Source: an uncultured Lachnospiraceae bacterium (lineage in GTDB: Bacteria > Bacillota > Clostridia > Lachnospirales > Lachnospiraceae). Taken from it: a stretch of 64,000 bases of DNA. A program made the position numbers and the translations under genes. Positions within the stretch are counted from its first letter, which is position 1. Each line of letters begins with the position of its first letter. Below, piece after piece: positions 42,853 to 51,458 of this stretch. Below the pieces are notes generated by a model. It did no database searches. It had not been told where the DNA came from and saw nothing but the letters and a program-made list of their open reading frames with translations. The stretch is taken from contig CARQVR010000008.1 in NCBI GenBank assembly GCA_949051815.1, forward strand, positions 1-64,000, read 5' to 3'.

Positions 42853-43119
42853 TCAGTTACAATCATTCTCACAGCCGCAGGTAGAGCCGTTGCCGCCAAA
42901 AGGTCTCTGGTCGAAGCGGGGCTCAAAACGGGAATCCTCGCAGGGGCAGGGTTCCGGCTCCGGTCTGCCGCAGGGAGGTTCCGGTCTGCCACAGGGAGGC
43001 TCCGGCCTTACACAAGGCGGTTTCGGCCTTGCGGGTTCCTCACAGCCACATCCGCAGCCGTTTCGGCCATTGTTTCCGCCGCAGAAAAGTAACAGAAGTA
43101 TAAGCCAACAACAATTCAT
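42853..43119 (-). CDS. Small Cys/Pro-rich protein, possible spore or secreted protein
   Basis: 88 residues. An N-terminal hydrophobic segment (CCWLILLLLFC, residues 3-13) is followed by glycine/asparagine and many cysteines (CGCGC). Three near-identical proline/arginine units (RPEPPCG type) come next, and a second Cys cluster (CGCENDC) at the end. About 15 of 88 residues are cysteine. AAAGGAG lies 10 nt before the ATG, so translation is likely. Such composition suggests a disulfide- or metal-linked structural protein, for example in the spore coat, but no family is recognised. It sits between trpS and a DUF5662 gene. Confidence 0.65.
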   Translation of the reverse strand: MNCCWLILLLLFCGGNNGRNGCGCGCEEPARPKPPCVRPEPPCGRPEPPCGRPEPEPCPCEDSRFEPRFDQRPFGGNGSTCGCENDCN

Positions 43120-43175
43120 AGTGTTTCATCTCCTTTTTCTCTCATACCATATCCTATGCGAGAAAAAAAAGGCGG

Positions 43176-43712
43176 TTACTTCTTTAAAATTTTTTTACGG
43201 ATATAGCGGAAGGTTTTTTCCTCCCCCTGCTCGGCCAGCATATGCAGCAGAAATTCCAGCATACGTTTCGTCTTTTTGTGAAGCGGAGGAGGCGTCCTGG
43301 AAGACTCATAGTAGGCCAGCGGATCCTGATCCTTGTAAGCGTCCCCGTGATAAACCTTGCAGGCCGCAACCCGGTCCATAAACATCTCTGCCACATAGCG
43401 CACAGGCATCGGCGCTGGCGCCATTCCTCCCTCAATCTCTTTCGCGCTGTAATCAATCCAGTACTCATAATGGTGCTTGTTGCGTCCCTTATGGTGGAGC
43501 CATGCGGAAGAATAACCGATATCCTCCCGTTCCGCGTTGTTTGGGCTTCTGTCCCCCTGATAATATTTCGCACCTACCATAAACTCCGTCGGGCTGTATT
43601 TTGACAGATCATGAAGCAGTCCCTGTCTGTAAAGCCCCACACGAAAACACCCTTCCATAACCAGAATTTTATGATGTGTGATTGTCTTAAAGTGTTCCCA
43701 TGCCTTATTCAT
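43176..43712 (-). CDS. DUF5662-like protein
   Basis: 178 residues. HDLSKYSPTEF, WLHHKGRNKHHYEYW and MFMDRVAACKVY form a His/Asp-rich helical pattern resembling an HD-type metal centre, which is the basis for the DUF5662 call. No signal peptide. Function unknown. Its ATG overlaps the stop of the GH13-like gene (TAATG), so translation is coupled to that gene. Confidence 0.7.
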   Translation of the reverse strand: MNKAWEHFKTITHHKILVMEGCFRVGLYRQGLLHDLSKYSPTEFMVGAKYYQGDRSPNNAEREDIGYSSAWLHHKGRNKHHYEYWIDYSAKEIEGGMAPAPMPVRYVAEMFMDRVAACKVYHGDAYKDQDPLAYYESSRTPPPLHKKTKRMLEFLLHMLAEQGEEKTFRYIRKKILKK

Positions 43713-45643
43713 TAACCCTGCTCATCCCCTCTATTCTTTTTACTCTTTTTCCTGCCGCTTTTTTCTGCCTCCACAGGCACATCCCTCGTGGTGCACAGCA
43801 CAATCGTGCGGGCCGGCACACAGATTTCCTGCGAGGAAGCTGCCGTCTCCTCTATCTCCGGTATCTCCTTTCCCGTAGAAGCCGCATATGTCCACAGCTT
43901 GCCCTTCGGGAGTTTCGGCAGGCCAAGACAGGCTGCCTGCCAGTGCATATTAACCGCAATATAGAAAAAGCGTTCATCCTCCTGTCCGCCTTCCGCCGCA
44001 TAGAATCCGCAATACATGATTCCCATACAGCGGCTGGCCGAACCGGTATCGGGCCTCCACGCCTCTTTCCCGTGAAAAGAAATATCCGGAAAGCCGCAGG
44101 ACAGGGTGTCTATTCCGCGAGGGAGCGTCCTGCTGTGCAGAATACGGTGCTCCCTTCGCATACCGATCATAAACTTCGTATAGGCAAGAAGTTCCTTTCC
44201 CGTCTCCGTATGGTTCCACTTGATCCATGCCGTATCGTTATCCTGACAGTAAGGGTTATTATTTCCTCCCTGTGTATTTGCAAACTCATCCCCGCTGTAA
44301 AGAAGCGGCGTCCCCTGTGACATCAGGAGAATCGTAACCGCGTTTTTCATCTGCCGGAGCCGAAGCTCCTGAATGCTTTTCTTGCGGCTCTTTCCTTCCA
44401 CCCCGCAGTTCCAACTGCAATTATAATCCACACCGTCCTGATTGTTTTCCCCGTTTTCTTCGTTATGCTTGCGGTCATAGGACACCAGATCAGCCAGACG
44501 GAATCCGTCCCAGCGGGCAATGCTGTTAACCACGCCGACCTCGGCTTTGTTTTCCCGCAGATGAAACAGAAACGAATTAATCATATTGTCGTCGCCTTTG
44601 ATAAACCGGCGCATATCATACAAAAAACCGTCGCTTAAAAATCCCTGATTGCGCGTCTTTGCGTCTCCCGCACAGACACAGCCGTTTCCCGTAAGCAGCA
44701 TCGTCTCCGTAAGCAGCGGCTCTCCCGCTATCAGGTCCATGGGCAGCGTCGCGCTCATCAGATGAAAACCGTCAATGTGATACTCTAACACCCAGTATTT
44801 CAAGATATCCAGAATCTCCACCGCTCTCAGCTCTGGCGGAAAATAAAACTGCATCGCCACGCCGATACCGGCTTTGTGAAAAGCCCGCACCATGTCCTTA
44901 AACTCTTGTGCCGCATCCTTACTGTGGGCGTAGGCGCTCTTCGGCACATAATAAAGTCCCGGCACATATCCCCAGTAATTGACGCGCGGTTTTTTCTTTT
45001 CCTTCTCCTCCTCAGAAGGCAGCTCCTGCTTGTAGGAAAGCATCGCCTGCTCCATTGTCTGCGCCGTGTTTTCCGGCATAATCTCGTCAAACTCATAACA
45101 AGGCATAAGAAGCGCCATATTAATGCCAAGGTCCTTCATATACGGAATTTTCTCTTTCACACCCGCGTAGGTGCCCTTCCATTTCACGCCGGAAGAACGA
45201 TGTCTCGTAAACCCTCTCACATGAAGGGCATAAATAAGCATCTCCTCAAAGGGAATGTGTATATTCTTATCGTCCGCCCAATCGTAAGCCCCCAAGTCAG
45301 GCTGACAGCGGGGCAGATCTGATTTCGGCATACCATATCCGTAAGGATTGCAGACCCGCTTGCAGAAGGGATCCTGATATACCTCTTCCCCTCTGTAAAA
45401 AAGATAACTGCATGTCCTGTCATGATAGCCCGAAAGCAGCATGGAACAAACCGCTCCCACCCGGCCGTTTTCCGGAAACGGAATGCGCACGCCGTCCCGG
45501 TGTCTTCTGTCATAGAGAAGAATACCCGCCTCCTCCACGCCTTCGCACACCGCTGAAACACGCAGTCCCTCTTCCTCAAAGGATACGCCAAGCGGATAGA
45601 TTTGCGTCCTGTCCACACCTTTTATATGAAATGTTTTCTGCAT
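43712..45643 (-). CDS. GlgX/pullulanase-like GH13 protein with degenerate active site
   Basis: 643 residues from the ATG at 45643 with GGAGG five bases upstream. The order is an N-terminal beta domain (CBM48-like, about 10-105), a TIM barrel (about 135-520) and a C-terminal beta domain. The glycogen-debranching signature after region IV is intact (DLVSYDRKHNEENGENNQDG, SWNCG). However, the catalytic positions are changed. Region II is GFHLMSA (293-299) instead of GFRFDLA, so the nucleophile Asp is Met297 and the Arg is His. Region I reads AMQFYF instead of DVVYNH. The acid/base Glu position reads LLTGNG. Region IV has WD instead of HD. It is therefore probably a non-catalytic glycan-binding or regulatory relative. 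Coupled to the DUF5662 gene. Confidence 0.8.
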   Translation of the reverse strand: MQKTFHIKGVDRTQIYPLGVSFEEEGLRVSAVCEGVEEAGILLYDRRHRDGVRIPFPENGRVGAVCSMLLSGYHDRTCSYLFYRGEEVYQDPFCKRVCNPYGYGMPKSDLPRCQPDLGAYDWADDKNIHIPFEEMLIYALHVRGFTRHRSSGVKWKGTYAGVKEKIPYMKDLGINMALLMPCYEFDEIMPENTAQTMEQAMLSYKQELPSEEEKEKKKPRVNYWGYVPGLYYVPKSAYAHSKDAAQEFKDMVRAFHKAGIGVAMQFYFPPELRAVEILDILKYWVLEYHIDGFHLMSATLPMDLIAGEPLLTETMLLTGNGCVCAGDAKTRNQGFLSDGFLYDMRRFIKGDDNMINSFLFHLRENKAEVGVVNSIARWDGFRLADLVSYDRKHNEENGENNQDGVDYNCSWNCGVEGKSRKKSIQELRLRQMKNAVTILLMSQGTPLLYSGDEFANTQGGNNNPYCQDNDTAWIKWNHTETGKELLAYTKFMIGMRREHRILHSRTLPRGIDTLSCGFPDISFHGKEAWRPDTGSASRCMGIMYCGFYAAEGGQEDERFFYIAVNMHWQAACLGLPKLPKGKLWTYAASTGKEIPEIEETAASSQEICVPARTIVLCTTRDVPVEAEKSGRKKSKKNRGDEQG

Positions 45644-45777
45644 CAAAGCCTCCGTTCAATCAAGCCCTTTTCCCGTTATACCGCTCTTTTGGGAATCAAA
45701 ATTTAAGTCATTTTTTATTATACATAATCGAAGAAGGCTTTTCAATCTAATTCAACGGTTTACCGACCAATTTATCA

Positions 45778-45806
45778 TTGCCTGAGCCGCCAATCTATAT
45801 TATGAT
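45778..45806 (+). promoter_or_regulatory. Promoter of the DUF1292 gene
   Basis: TTGCCT (45778-45783), 17-base spacer, TATGAT (45801-45806), about 50 bases before the start codon. Confidence 0.55.
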
Positions 45807-45862
45807 TGGTATAAAGAGTCCGGCAACACTACGACAAAAGCAACGCAGATATGGAGGAAATA

Positions 45863-46195
45863 ATGAGCAAAAACGAAAAAAACACCACACAGGAAGAACT
45901 TGACAAGGAAGAAATGACCGTAGATCTGGAACTCGACGACGGCTCTCAGGTTACCTGCGCCATAGTCACGATCCTGACCGTTGCAGACAGGGATTATATT
46001 GCGCTCCTGCCGCTTGACGAAGCCGGTGAAAATGCGGATGGCGAGGTATGGTTCTACCGCTACAGCGAAAACCCGGAAGATCCGGACGAAGAACCGGAAC
46101 TCGGCTATATCGAGGACGATGAGGAATACGAAGCTGTCGCGGACGCCTTTGACGAATTTTTAGACGCCGCCGAGTTTGACGAAATTGTGGACTAG
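45863..46195 (+). CDS. DUF1292 protein
   Basis: 110 residues from the ATG at 45863, which has GGAGG 5 nt upstream; an ATG at 45851 would place that site inside the gene. Very acidic. The core LELDDGSQVTCAIVTILTVADRDYIALLPL and EVWFYRY matches the DUF1292 family, small proteins common in Firmicutes and often found near yrrK/mreB-type housekeeping genes. Function not established. It stands alone here, convergent with the UvrD-type helicase gene. Confidence 0.82.
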   Translation: MSKNEKNTTQEELDKEEMTVDLELDDGSQVTCAIVTILTVADRDYIALLPLDEAGENADGEVWFYRYSENPEDPDEEPELGYIEDDEEYEAVADAFDEFLDAAEFDEIVD

Positions 46196-46229
46196 CATGA
46201 GAAGTAATTCTAAAGCTCACGCTTAGATG

Positions 46230-48146
46230 CTAAAGCGAAGGCAACAACGGATTCAGGAACCGGGAGGGCGCATCCTTCCCGGTTTTTCTGTCATGATAAA
46301 CCAGACAAAGCTTATTTTTCGCTCTGGTCATAGCCACATAAAACATCCGTCTCTCCTCCTCAATCTCAGCCTGTGTTTTTGATTTATCGGAAGGAATTTT
46401 CCCCTCGTTGCACTCCGGCACATAAACTGTCTGAAACTCCAGACCCTTGGCTCCATGCATGGTCATAAGCTGCAGTCCCTCCGCGTTTTTTTGCGGCTCT
46501 TTTATCACCTCCGCATACTGATCCATATATGTTTTCAGCTCCTGCACCGAAGAAAACTTTCTGGAAAACGCTTCAAATTCTTCCCCAATCCGTATCAGCT
46601 CTCCCGCCTTTTCCGACCCGTATTTCTCCCGCAGGAAAGTCTCGTATCCGATTACTTTTCGTATGTAATGAATCTGTAAATGCACCCGTTTCCCAGCCAG
46701 ACTGTCTATATCCCTGTAGAACCTTTTCACCCGTTCCTGTATCAGGGGCGCAGCCGCATAATAACGGGTCAGCGCCTCCCGCTCCACGCTTGTCTCCGGC
46801 AGGCTTTCCCGCTTCATATATCTGACGGGACGATTCATCACGCGCAGAAAATGCCGTCTTGCATGATCTCCCTGCCCAAGCGCCAGATACGCGCAGATAT
46901 CCTGAATCACAAAATGGCTGAAACGGTTTTTCGGCCGCTCTTTCATTGTGTAAGGAATACCCGCCTCATGCAGTGTCTGCGCCCAGAAGCCGCATTCCAG
47001 ATTCGTCCGGCAGATCATGGCGCACGCCGCAAGGTTCCCGTTCCTGTGTTCTTTCTTCAGCATTTCCACAACCGTTTTCCTGAGCGACTCCTCCGACTCC
47101 GTCCGGCAGATCTGTATCCCCGTCCCGTCCTCATGGGCTGAAAAAACCGCTTTTGGAATACGGCTTTCATTTTCCCCAATCACTTTTGCCGCCGCTTTCA
47201 CAATATCCCCATGACAGCGGAAATTCACATCCAGCAGAATCCGCTTCGCCTGCGCGTAATCTGCAAGAAACCGTTTCATGCTGTCAGGGCTTGCGCCCCG
47301 GAAACCGTAAATGGACTGATCGTCGTCCCCGACCACAAAAAGATTGTCTTCCGGCGCGGCCAAAAGCCTGATTATTTCATATTGGACCGGCGAAATATCC
47401 TGAAACTCATCCACCAGAATATAACGGTACTGCGCCTGCCAGAATGCCAGACACGCCGCATCCTCCTGCAATAACCGGAGACATAGTGTCATCAGATCAT
47501 CGAAGTCAAATTTGGAAAATTCTGCAAGCCAGCTCTGGTATTCGCCATACAAAAACAGAAAATCTTCCCGCTTCATCTTCCGGATCTTTGGCATATCGTC
47601 CATATCATCTGATTTTTCGTTACCGGCCGCTCCATACATCCGTATTTGCATTTCCGCTCCACCGTCTGCTGTTGCTGTCCGTGCCTGTTCTGTCTTCGCT
47701 GCTCTTATTTTATACTGACTGACAGCCGTAATGATTTCCTCAATATCTTCCTCCTGTAAATAGACAAATCTGACATGATTGTGCATGATATCCCGAATCA
47801 GCCTTCTTTTCTCTGTTTCCGTAATAATGGTATACCCGCGATACTGCGCCGATTGTTTCAAGATATGATAGAATACTGCGTGAAACGTGCCAAACCGTAC
47901 CGGAAGGTTTTCTTTTTCCATCAGTCGGAAAAAGCGTTCCTGCATTTCCAGCGCGGCAGCCTTTGTGAATGTAATAACAAGAATATGGGCGGGACTTACG
48001 CCCTGTGATGTGAGAAGTCTCCGGATGCGGTGTACTGTGACAAAGGTTTTTCCGCTGCCGGGCCCGGCCAACACCATAGCCGGGCCGTCAGCATGCTCTA
48101 TGGCTTCTTCCTGCCTCAGTGTGCAGGAAAGTTCACGCCTTCTCAA
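46230..48146 (-). CDS. UvrD/PcrA-type ATP-dependent DNA helicase
   Basis: About 638 residues from the TTG at 48146, which gives the usual short N-terminus before TLRQEEAI; a TTG at 48194 is the longer option and overlaps gltX by 62 bp. Superfamily 1 motifs are complete: AGPGSGKT, TFTKAAALEM, VDEFQDISPVQ, GDDDQSIYGFRGA, TMHGAKGLEF and FYVAMTRAK. A charged, low-similarity insert lies at about 165-210. It unwinds DNA 3'-5' in repair. It is shorter than PcrA/UvrD (about 720) and lacks their C-terminal extension, placing it among the smaller paralogues. Translation overlaps the gltX stop. Confidence 0.88.
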   Translation of the reverse strand: MRRRELSCTLRQEEAIEHADGPAMVLAGPGSGKTFVTVHRIRRLLTSQGVSPAHILVITFTKAAALEMQERFFRLMEKENLPVRFGTFHAVFYHILKQSAQYRGYTIITETEKRRLIRDIMHNHVRFVYLQEEDIEEIITAVSQYKIRAAKTEQARTATADGGAEMQIRMYGAAGNEKSDDMDDMPKIRKMKREDFLFLYGEYQSWLAEFSKFDFDDLMTLCLRLLQEDAACLAFWQAQYRYILVDEFQDISPVQYEIIRLLAAPEDNLFVVGDDDQSIYGFRGASPDSMKRFLADYAQAKRILLDVNFRCHGDIVKAAAKVIGENESRIPKAVFSAHEDGTGIQICRTESEESLRKTVVEMLKKEHRNGNLAACAMICRTNLECGFWAQTLHEAGIPYTMKERPKNRFSHFVIQDICAYLALGQGDHARRHFLRVMNRPVRYMKRESLPETSVEREALTRYYAAAPLIQERVKRFYRDIDSLAGKRVHLQIHYIRKVIGYETFLREKYGSEKAGELIRIGEEFEAFSRKFSSVQELKTYMDQYAEVIKEPQKNAEGLQLMTMHGAKGLEFQTVYVPECNEGKIPSDKSKTQAEIEEERRMFYVAMTRAKNKLCLVYHDRKTGKDAPSRFLNPLLPSL

Positions 48147-49587
48147 GCAATTCGATTCCTCTGCGGATTCTCGCAAGGGACTCTTCCTTTCCAAGAACCT
48201 CCATAAGCTCCGTCGCTCCGCCCGGCGTCATCTGCTTGCCGGAAACGGCGGTTCTTACAGGCCACATCACATATCCGTTTTTATATCCCTTTTCTTCCAC
48301 ATAAGCGGAAAGAACCGTATAGAGCGCATCGTTCGAGTAATCCTCCTGCGCCTCCAGACGCGGCAGAAGATCCTTTAAGACAGCCAGTGAGGTCTCCGCG
48401 TTTGTCTTCATCTTCTTATGCGTATACATCGCCTCATCATAGTCAGGAAGGGTATCGAAAAAGTCCACATGCTCCCTGATATCCGGAAAAATCTCGATTC
48501 TCGTCTTCACCATGGCGGCTATCTTTTTCAGGTCGTAATCTTTTTTCACCGCCTCTTTCAGGTAAGGCTCCGCCATCCCGTAAAAACGGTCGAAATCCAT
48601 CGCCTTCAAATATTCCCCATTCATCCATTTCAGCTTCGTGTAATCAAACACTGCCGGGGACTTGGAAAGATGGTGATAATCAAACCGGCCGGTTAATTCC
48701 TGCAATGTAAAAATTTCTTCGTTATCCTCGGGACTCCAGCCAAGCAGCGCCACGAAATTGACAATGGCCTCCGAAAGAAACCCCTGCTCGATCAGATCCT
48801 CGTAGGAAGAATGTCCGCACCTCTTAGAGAGCTTCTGATGGGACTCGTCCGTGATCAGCGGACAGTGCACATACTCCGGCACTTCCCAGCCGAAAGCGTC
48901 GTAAAGACGGTTATATTTCGGTGAGGAGGAGAGATATTCGTTGCCCCGCACTACATGGGTAATTCCCATCAGATGATCGTCCACCACATTGGCAAAATTA
49001 TAGGTGGGATAGCCGTCCGACTTAATCAGAATCATGTCGTCAAGCTCCGCGTTATCTACCGTAATATCCCCGTAAATATCGTCGTGGAAGGTAGTCTGTC
49101 CCTCAGTCGGGTTATTCTGACGGATCACATAGGGCTTGCCTGCCGCCAGATTCGCCTCCACCTCTTCCTTCGACAGATGCAGACAGTGCTTATCGTAAAC
49201 ATTGATTTCCTTGCCAGCCACCGTCCGGGTCAGAGATGCCAGTCTTTCCTTGTCACAAAAACAATAGTAAGCCTCGCCTTTTTCTATCAACTGCTTCGCA
49301 TACTGTAAATAAATGCCCTGCTTCTGGCGGTCACTCTGCACATAGGGGCCTGCGCCGCCATCCTTGTCCGGGCCTTCGTCATGTAAAAGTCCCGTGTTCT
49401 CCAGCGTGCGGTAAATGATATCCACCGCTCCTTCCACATAACGCTCCTGATCCGTGTCCTCAATGCGCAGGATAAAGTCCCCGCCCTCGTGTTTCGCAAT
49501 CAGATAGGCGTAAAGCGCCGTCCTTAAATTTCCCACATGCATACGCCCCGTCGGACTGGGTGCGTATCTTGTTCTTATTTTCTCCAT
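48133..49587 (-). CDS. gltX: Glutamyl-tRNA synthetase
   Basis: 484 residues, standard length. The class I HIGH-equivalent is PSPTGRMHVGNLRTALY (about residues 10-26) and the KMSKS-equivalent is HQKLSKRCGHSS (about 252-260). The C-terminal helical anticodon domain is complete. In many Clostridia this enzyme also charges tRNA-Gln with Glu for later amidation; the sequence cannot decide this. It precedes the helicase gene with a short overlap and follows a foldable intergenic element. Confidence 0.94.
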   Translation of the reverse strand: MEKIRTRYAPSPTGRMHVGNLRTALYAYLIAKHEGGDFILRIEDTDQERYVEGAVDIIYRTLENTGLLHDEGPDKDGGAGPYVQSDRQKQGIYLQYAKQLIEKGEAYYCFCDKERLASLTRTVAGKEINVYDKHCLHLSKEEVEANLAAGKPYVIRQNNPTEGQTTFHDDIYGDITVDNAELDDMILIKSDGYPTYNFANVVDDHLMGITHVVRGNEYLSSSPKYNRLYDAFGWEVPEYVHCPLITDESHQKLSKRCGHSSYEDLIEQGFLSEAIVNFVALLGWSPEDNEEIFTLQELTGRFDYHHLSKSPAVFDYTKLKWMNGEYLKAMDFDRFYGMAEPYLKEAVKKDYDLKKIAAMVKTRIEIFPDIREHVDFFDTLPDYDEAMYTHKKMKTNAETSLAVLKDLLPRLEAQEDYSNDALYTVLSAYVEEKGYKNGYVMWPVRTAVSGKQMTPGGATELMEVLGKEESLARIRRGIELLEKA

Positions 49588-49645
49588 AATTGTCTGTTTC
49601 CTCTGTTTCTTACGATTTTACTTTGTTTATCTTAATTATCCATGC

Positions 49646-49740
49646 AGAGAATGTCGTTTTTCAGGCATTCTCTCACGCGAAACTTAGTACTTCTCCACGA
49701 AGCAGCCCTTGCTGCGAGTGGTTAGAAGTACTTTTCGCGT
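49646..49740. repeat. Foldable intergenic element, copy A
   Basis: A small hairpin (49646-49653 with 49666-49673, AGAGAATG / CATTCTCT) is followed by a long one. ACGCGAAA (49675-49682) pairs with TTTCGCGT (49733-49740), AGTACTTCT with AGAAGTACT, CCAC with GTGG, and GCAGC with GCTGC around a CCTT loop. The last base overlaps the hydrogenase stop codon. Copy B at 54785 has the same layout. Confidence 0.75.
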
Positions 49741-51239
49741 TATTCGACACGGTTCTGATGCATACTCGGATCCGGTATCTTCTCTGACGCAGCCGCCTTA
49801 AAGGATGCAACCGCCTTCGCCGCCGCAGGAATCGCAATGTTCGTACCCGCGCCCGCCACACAGCCGCCGGGACATGCCATACCCTCGATCAGACAGCCGT
49901 TCTTCTTGCCGGCCTTGGCCAGCATCAGCATTTTTTTACACTCGGAAAGACTCTCCGCATGCTCGATGTGTACCTCCACGTCCGGATAATACTCTCTCAC
50001 ACACTCCTCGATGGCAGACGCCACGCCGCCCGCCACACCGTAGCCGCGTCCCGCGCCGGTTGCGCCGTTTAGCGCATCCATCGCCTGAATCTGATCTAAC
50101 AGAATGCCCTTTGCCTCAAAAATTCCTGTCAATTCCTCAAAGGTAATGACGAAGTCCACATCCGAACGGATCGTCCTGCGGGATGCTTCCAGCTTCTTGG
50201 ATGCGCAGGGACCGATAAATACCACTCTGGCGTCGGGATGTTCTTCCTTGATCACTCTCGCCGTCGCCACCATAGGCGTCAGCGCGTTCGATATCTTATC
50301 AATGGTTTCCGGGAAGAACTTCTTGGCAAGCACCGACCAGGAAGGACAACAGGAAGTCAGACTAAACGGCAGCTTTCCCGTCGCAACCTCTTTCGCATAG
50401 TGTTCAGCCTCCGCAATGGCTCCCATATCCGCGCCTAAAGCCGTCTCATACACATCGTAAAATCCCAGCTCCTTCAATGCCGTTTTCAGCATATCCGGCG
50501 TCACGTCCGGCCCGAACTGCCCCGCAAAAGCAGGCGCCACCTGCGCGATAATCTTCTCCCCTGTCTGCAGCGCGCGAATCAACTGGAAAATCTGCGACTT
50601 ATCAGCAATCGCGCCGAAAGGACAGTTCACCATACACTGTCCGCAGGAAACACACAGCTCGTTATCAATCACCGCGCGCCCCTTCTCGTCGTTTTTGATC
50701 GCATTTACGCCGCAGGCGCCAGCACAGGGCCGCACCTGATGGGCAATCGCGTCATAAGGGCAGACAGCCTTACATTTACCGCATTTGATACATTTTTCCG
50801 GATCGATCACCGACCGGCCATTTACCATGGAGACCGCACCTCGCGGGCAGACCTCACGGCAGGGATGCGCCACACAGCCCATACAGCGGTCCGTCACATA
50901 ATAGCTGTTCTCCGGACAGGCATTGCAGGCCGAAGGAATCACCTGCATTAACGGCGGCTCATAATACTTTTCGGAAATATTACTCTCCTCCAGCCCCTGC
51001 GTCAGATGCACCGGCACATTTTCCGGACGCAGGGAAAGCCCCATAGCCAGACGGATTCTCTCTCTCACAATAGCCCGGTCCCTGTAAATGTTCTCATACT
51101 CGGACTCTTCATAGTCTACAATCTTATATGGCAGCGCCTCTATATCGTCCTTTAGATTATCTGATTCATAGGCAAGGTGCGCCACCTCTTTAAAAATACG
51201 TCTTCTGTTCTTCCGAACCTGCGTATCAATTCCTCTCAT
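49740..51239 (-). CDS. [FeFe] hydrogenase, group B-type
   Basis: 499 residues. An N-terminal domain of about 100 residues precedes a Cys-rich ferredoxin-like region with several 4Fe-4S sites (CNACP, CMGC, CIKCGKCKAVCP, CVSCGQCMVNCP, residues 105-207). The H-cluster domain has TSCCPSW (C297, C298), GPCASKKLE (C345) and EGMACPGGC (C456, C460), so all H-cluster cysteines are present. TSCCPSW and the extra N-terminal cysteines fit group B enzymes, common in anaerobic Firmicutes and poorly characterised; they may make or oxidise H2 with ferredoxin. It is monocistronic-looking, with a possible promoter 140 bp upstream and GGAGG before the ATG. Confidence 0.88.
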   Translation of the reverse strand: MRGIDTQVRKNRRRIFKEVAHLAYESDNLKDDIEALPYKIVDYEESEYENIYRDRAIVRERIRLAMGLSLRPENVPVHLTQGLEESNISEKYYEPPLMQVIPSACNACPENSYYVTDRCMGCVAHPCREVCPRGAVSMVNGRSVIDPEKCIKCGKCKAVCPYDAIAHQVRPCAGACGVNAIKNDEKGRAVIDNELCVSCGQCMVNCPFGAIADKSQIFQLIRALQTGEKIIAQVAPAFAGQFGPDVTPDMLKTALKELGFYDVYETALGADMGAIAEAEHYAKEVATGKLPFSLTSCCPSWSVLAKKFFPETIDKISNALTPMVATARVIKEEHPDARVVFIGPCASKKLEASRRTIRSDVDFVITFEELTGIFEAKGILLDQIQAMDALNGATGAGRGYGVAGGVASAIEECVREYYPDVEVHIEHAESLSECKKMLMLAKAGKKNGCLIEGMACPGGCVAGAGTNIAIPAAAKAVASFKAAASEKIPDPSMHQNRVE

Positions 51240-51370
51240 ACTGCCTCCATCTTAAACCATCGCCGCATTGATAACCGCAGTGCCCCTATGCATCCGGAAT
51301 CCGAAAAAGGTGTCAGCAAGCTGCCATTTTTTCATTTTCTGTCTGCGCACTGCTCATTGCCATTACGAAC

Positions 51371-51399
51371 ATTTTCCCACAAAGTCTTACGGAAGTCAA
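51371..51399 (-). promoter_or_regulatory. Possible promoter of the hydrogenase gene
   Basis: TTGACT (51394-51399), 17-base spacer and GAAAAT (51371-51376) on the minus strand. The -10 is imperfect, and no Rex-type operator was seen beside it. Confidence 0.35.
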
Positions 51400-51458
51400 T
51401 CACTCTGAGGAAAATCCCGGATGGAGTGCGGATGGAGGAATGCTCTGCGCTGGGAAAG

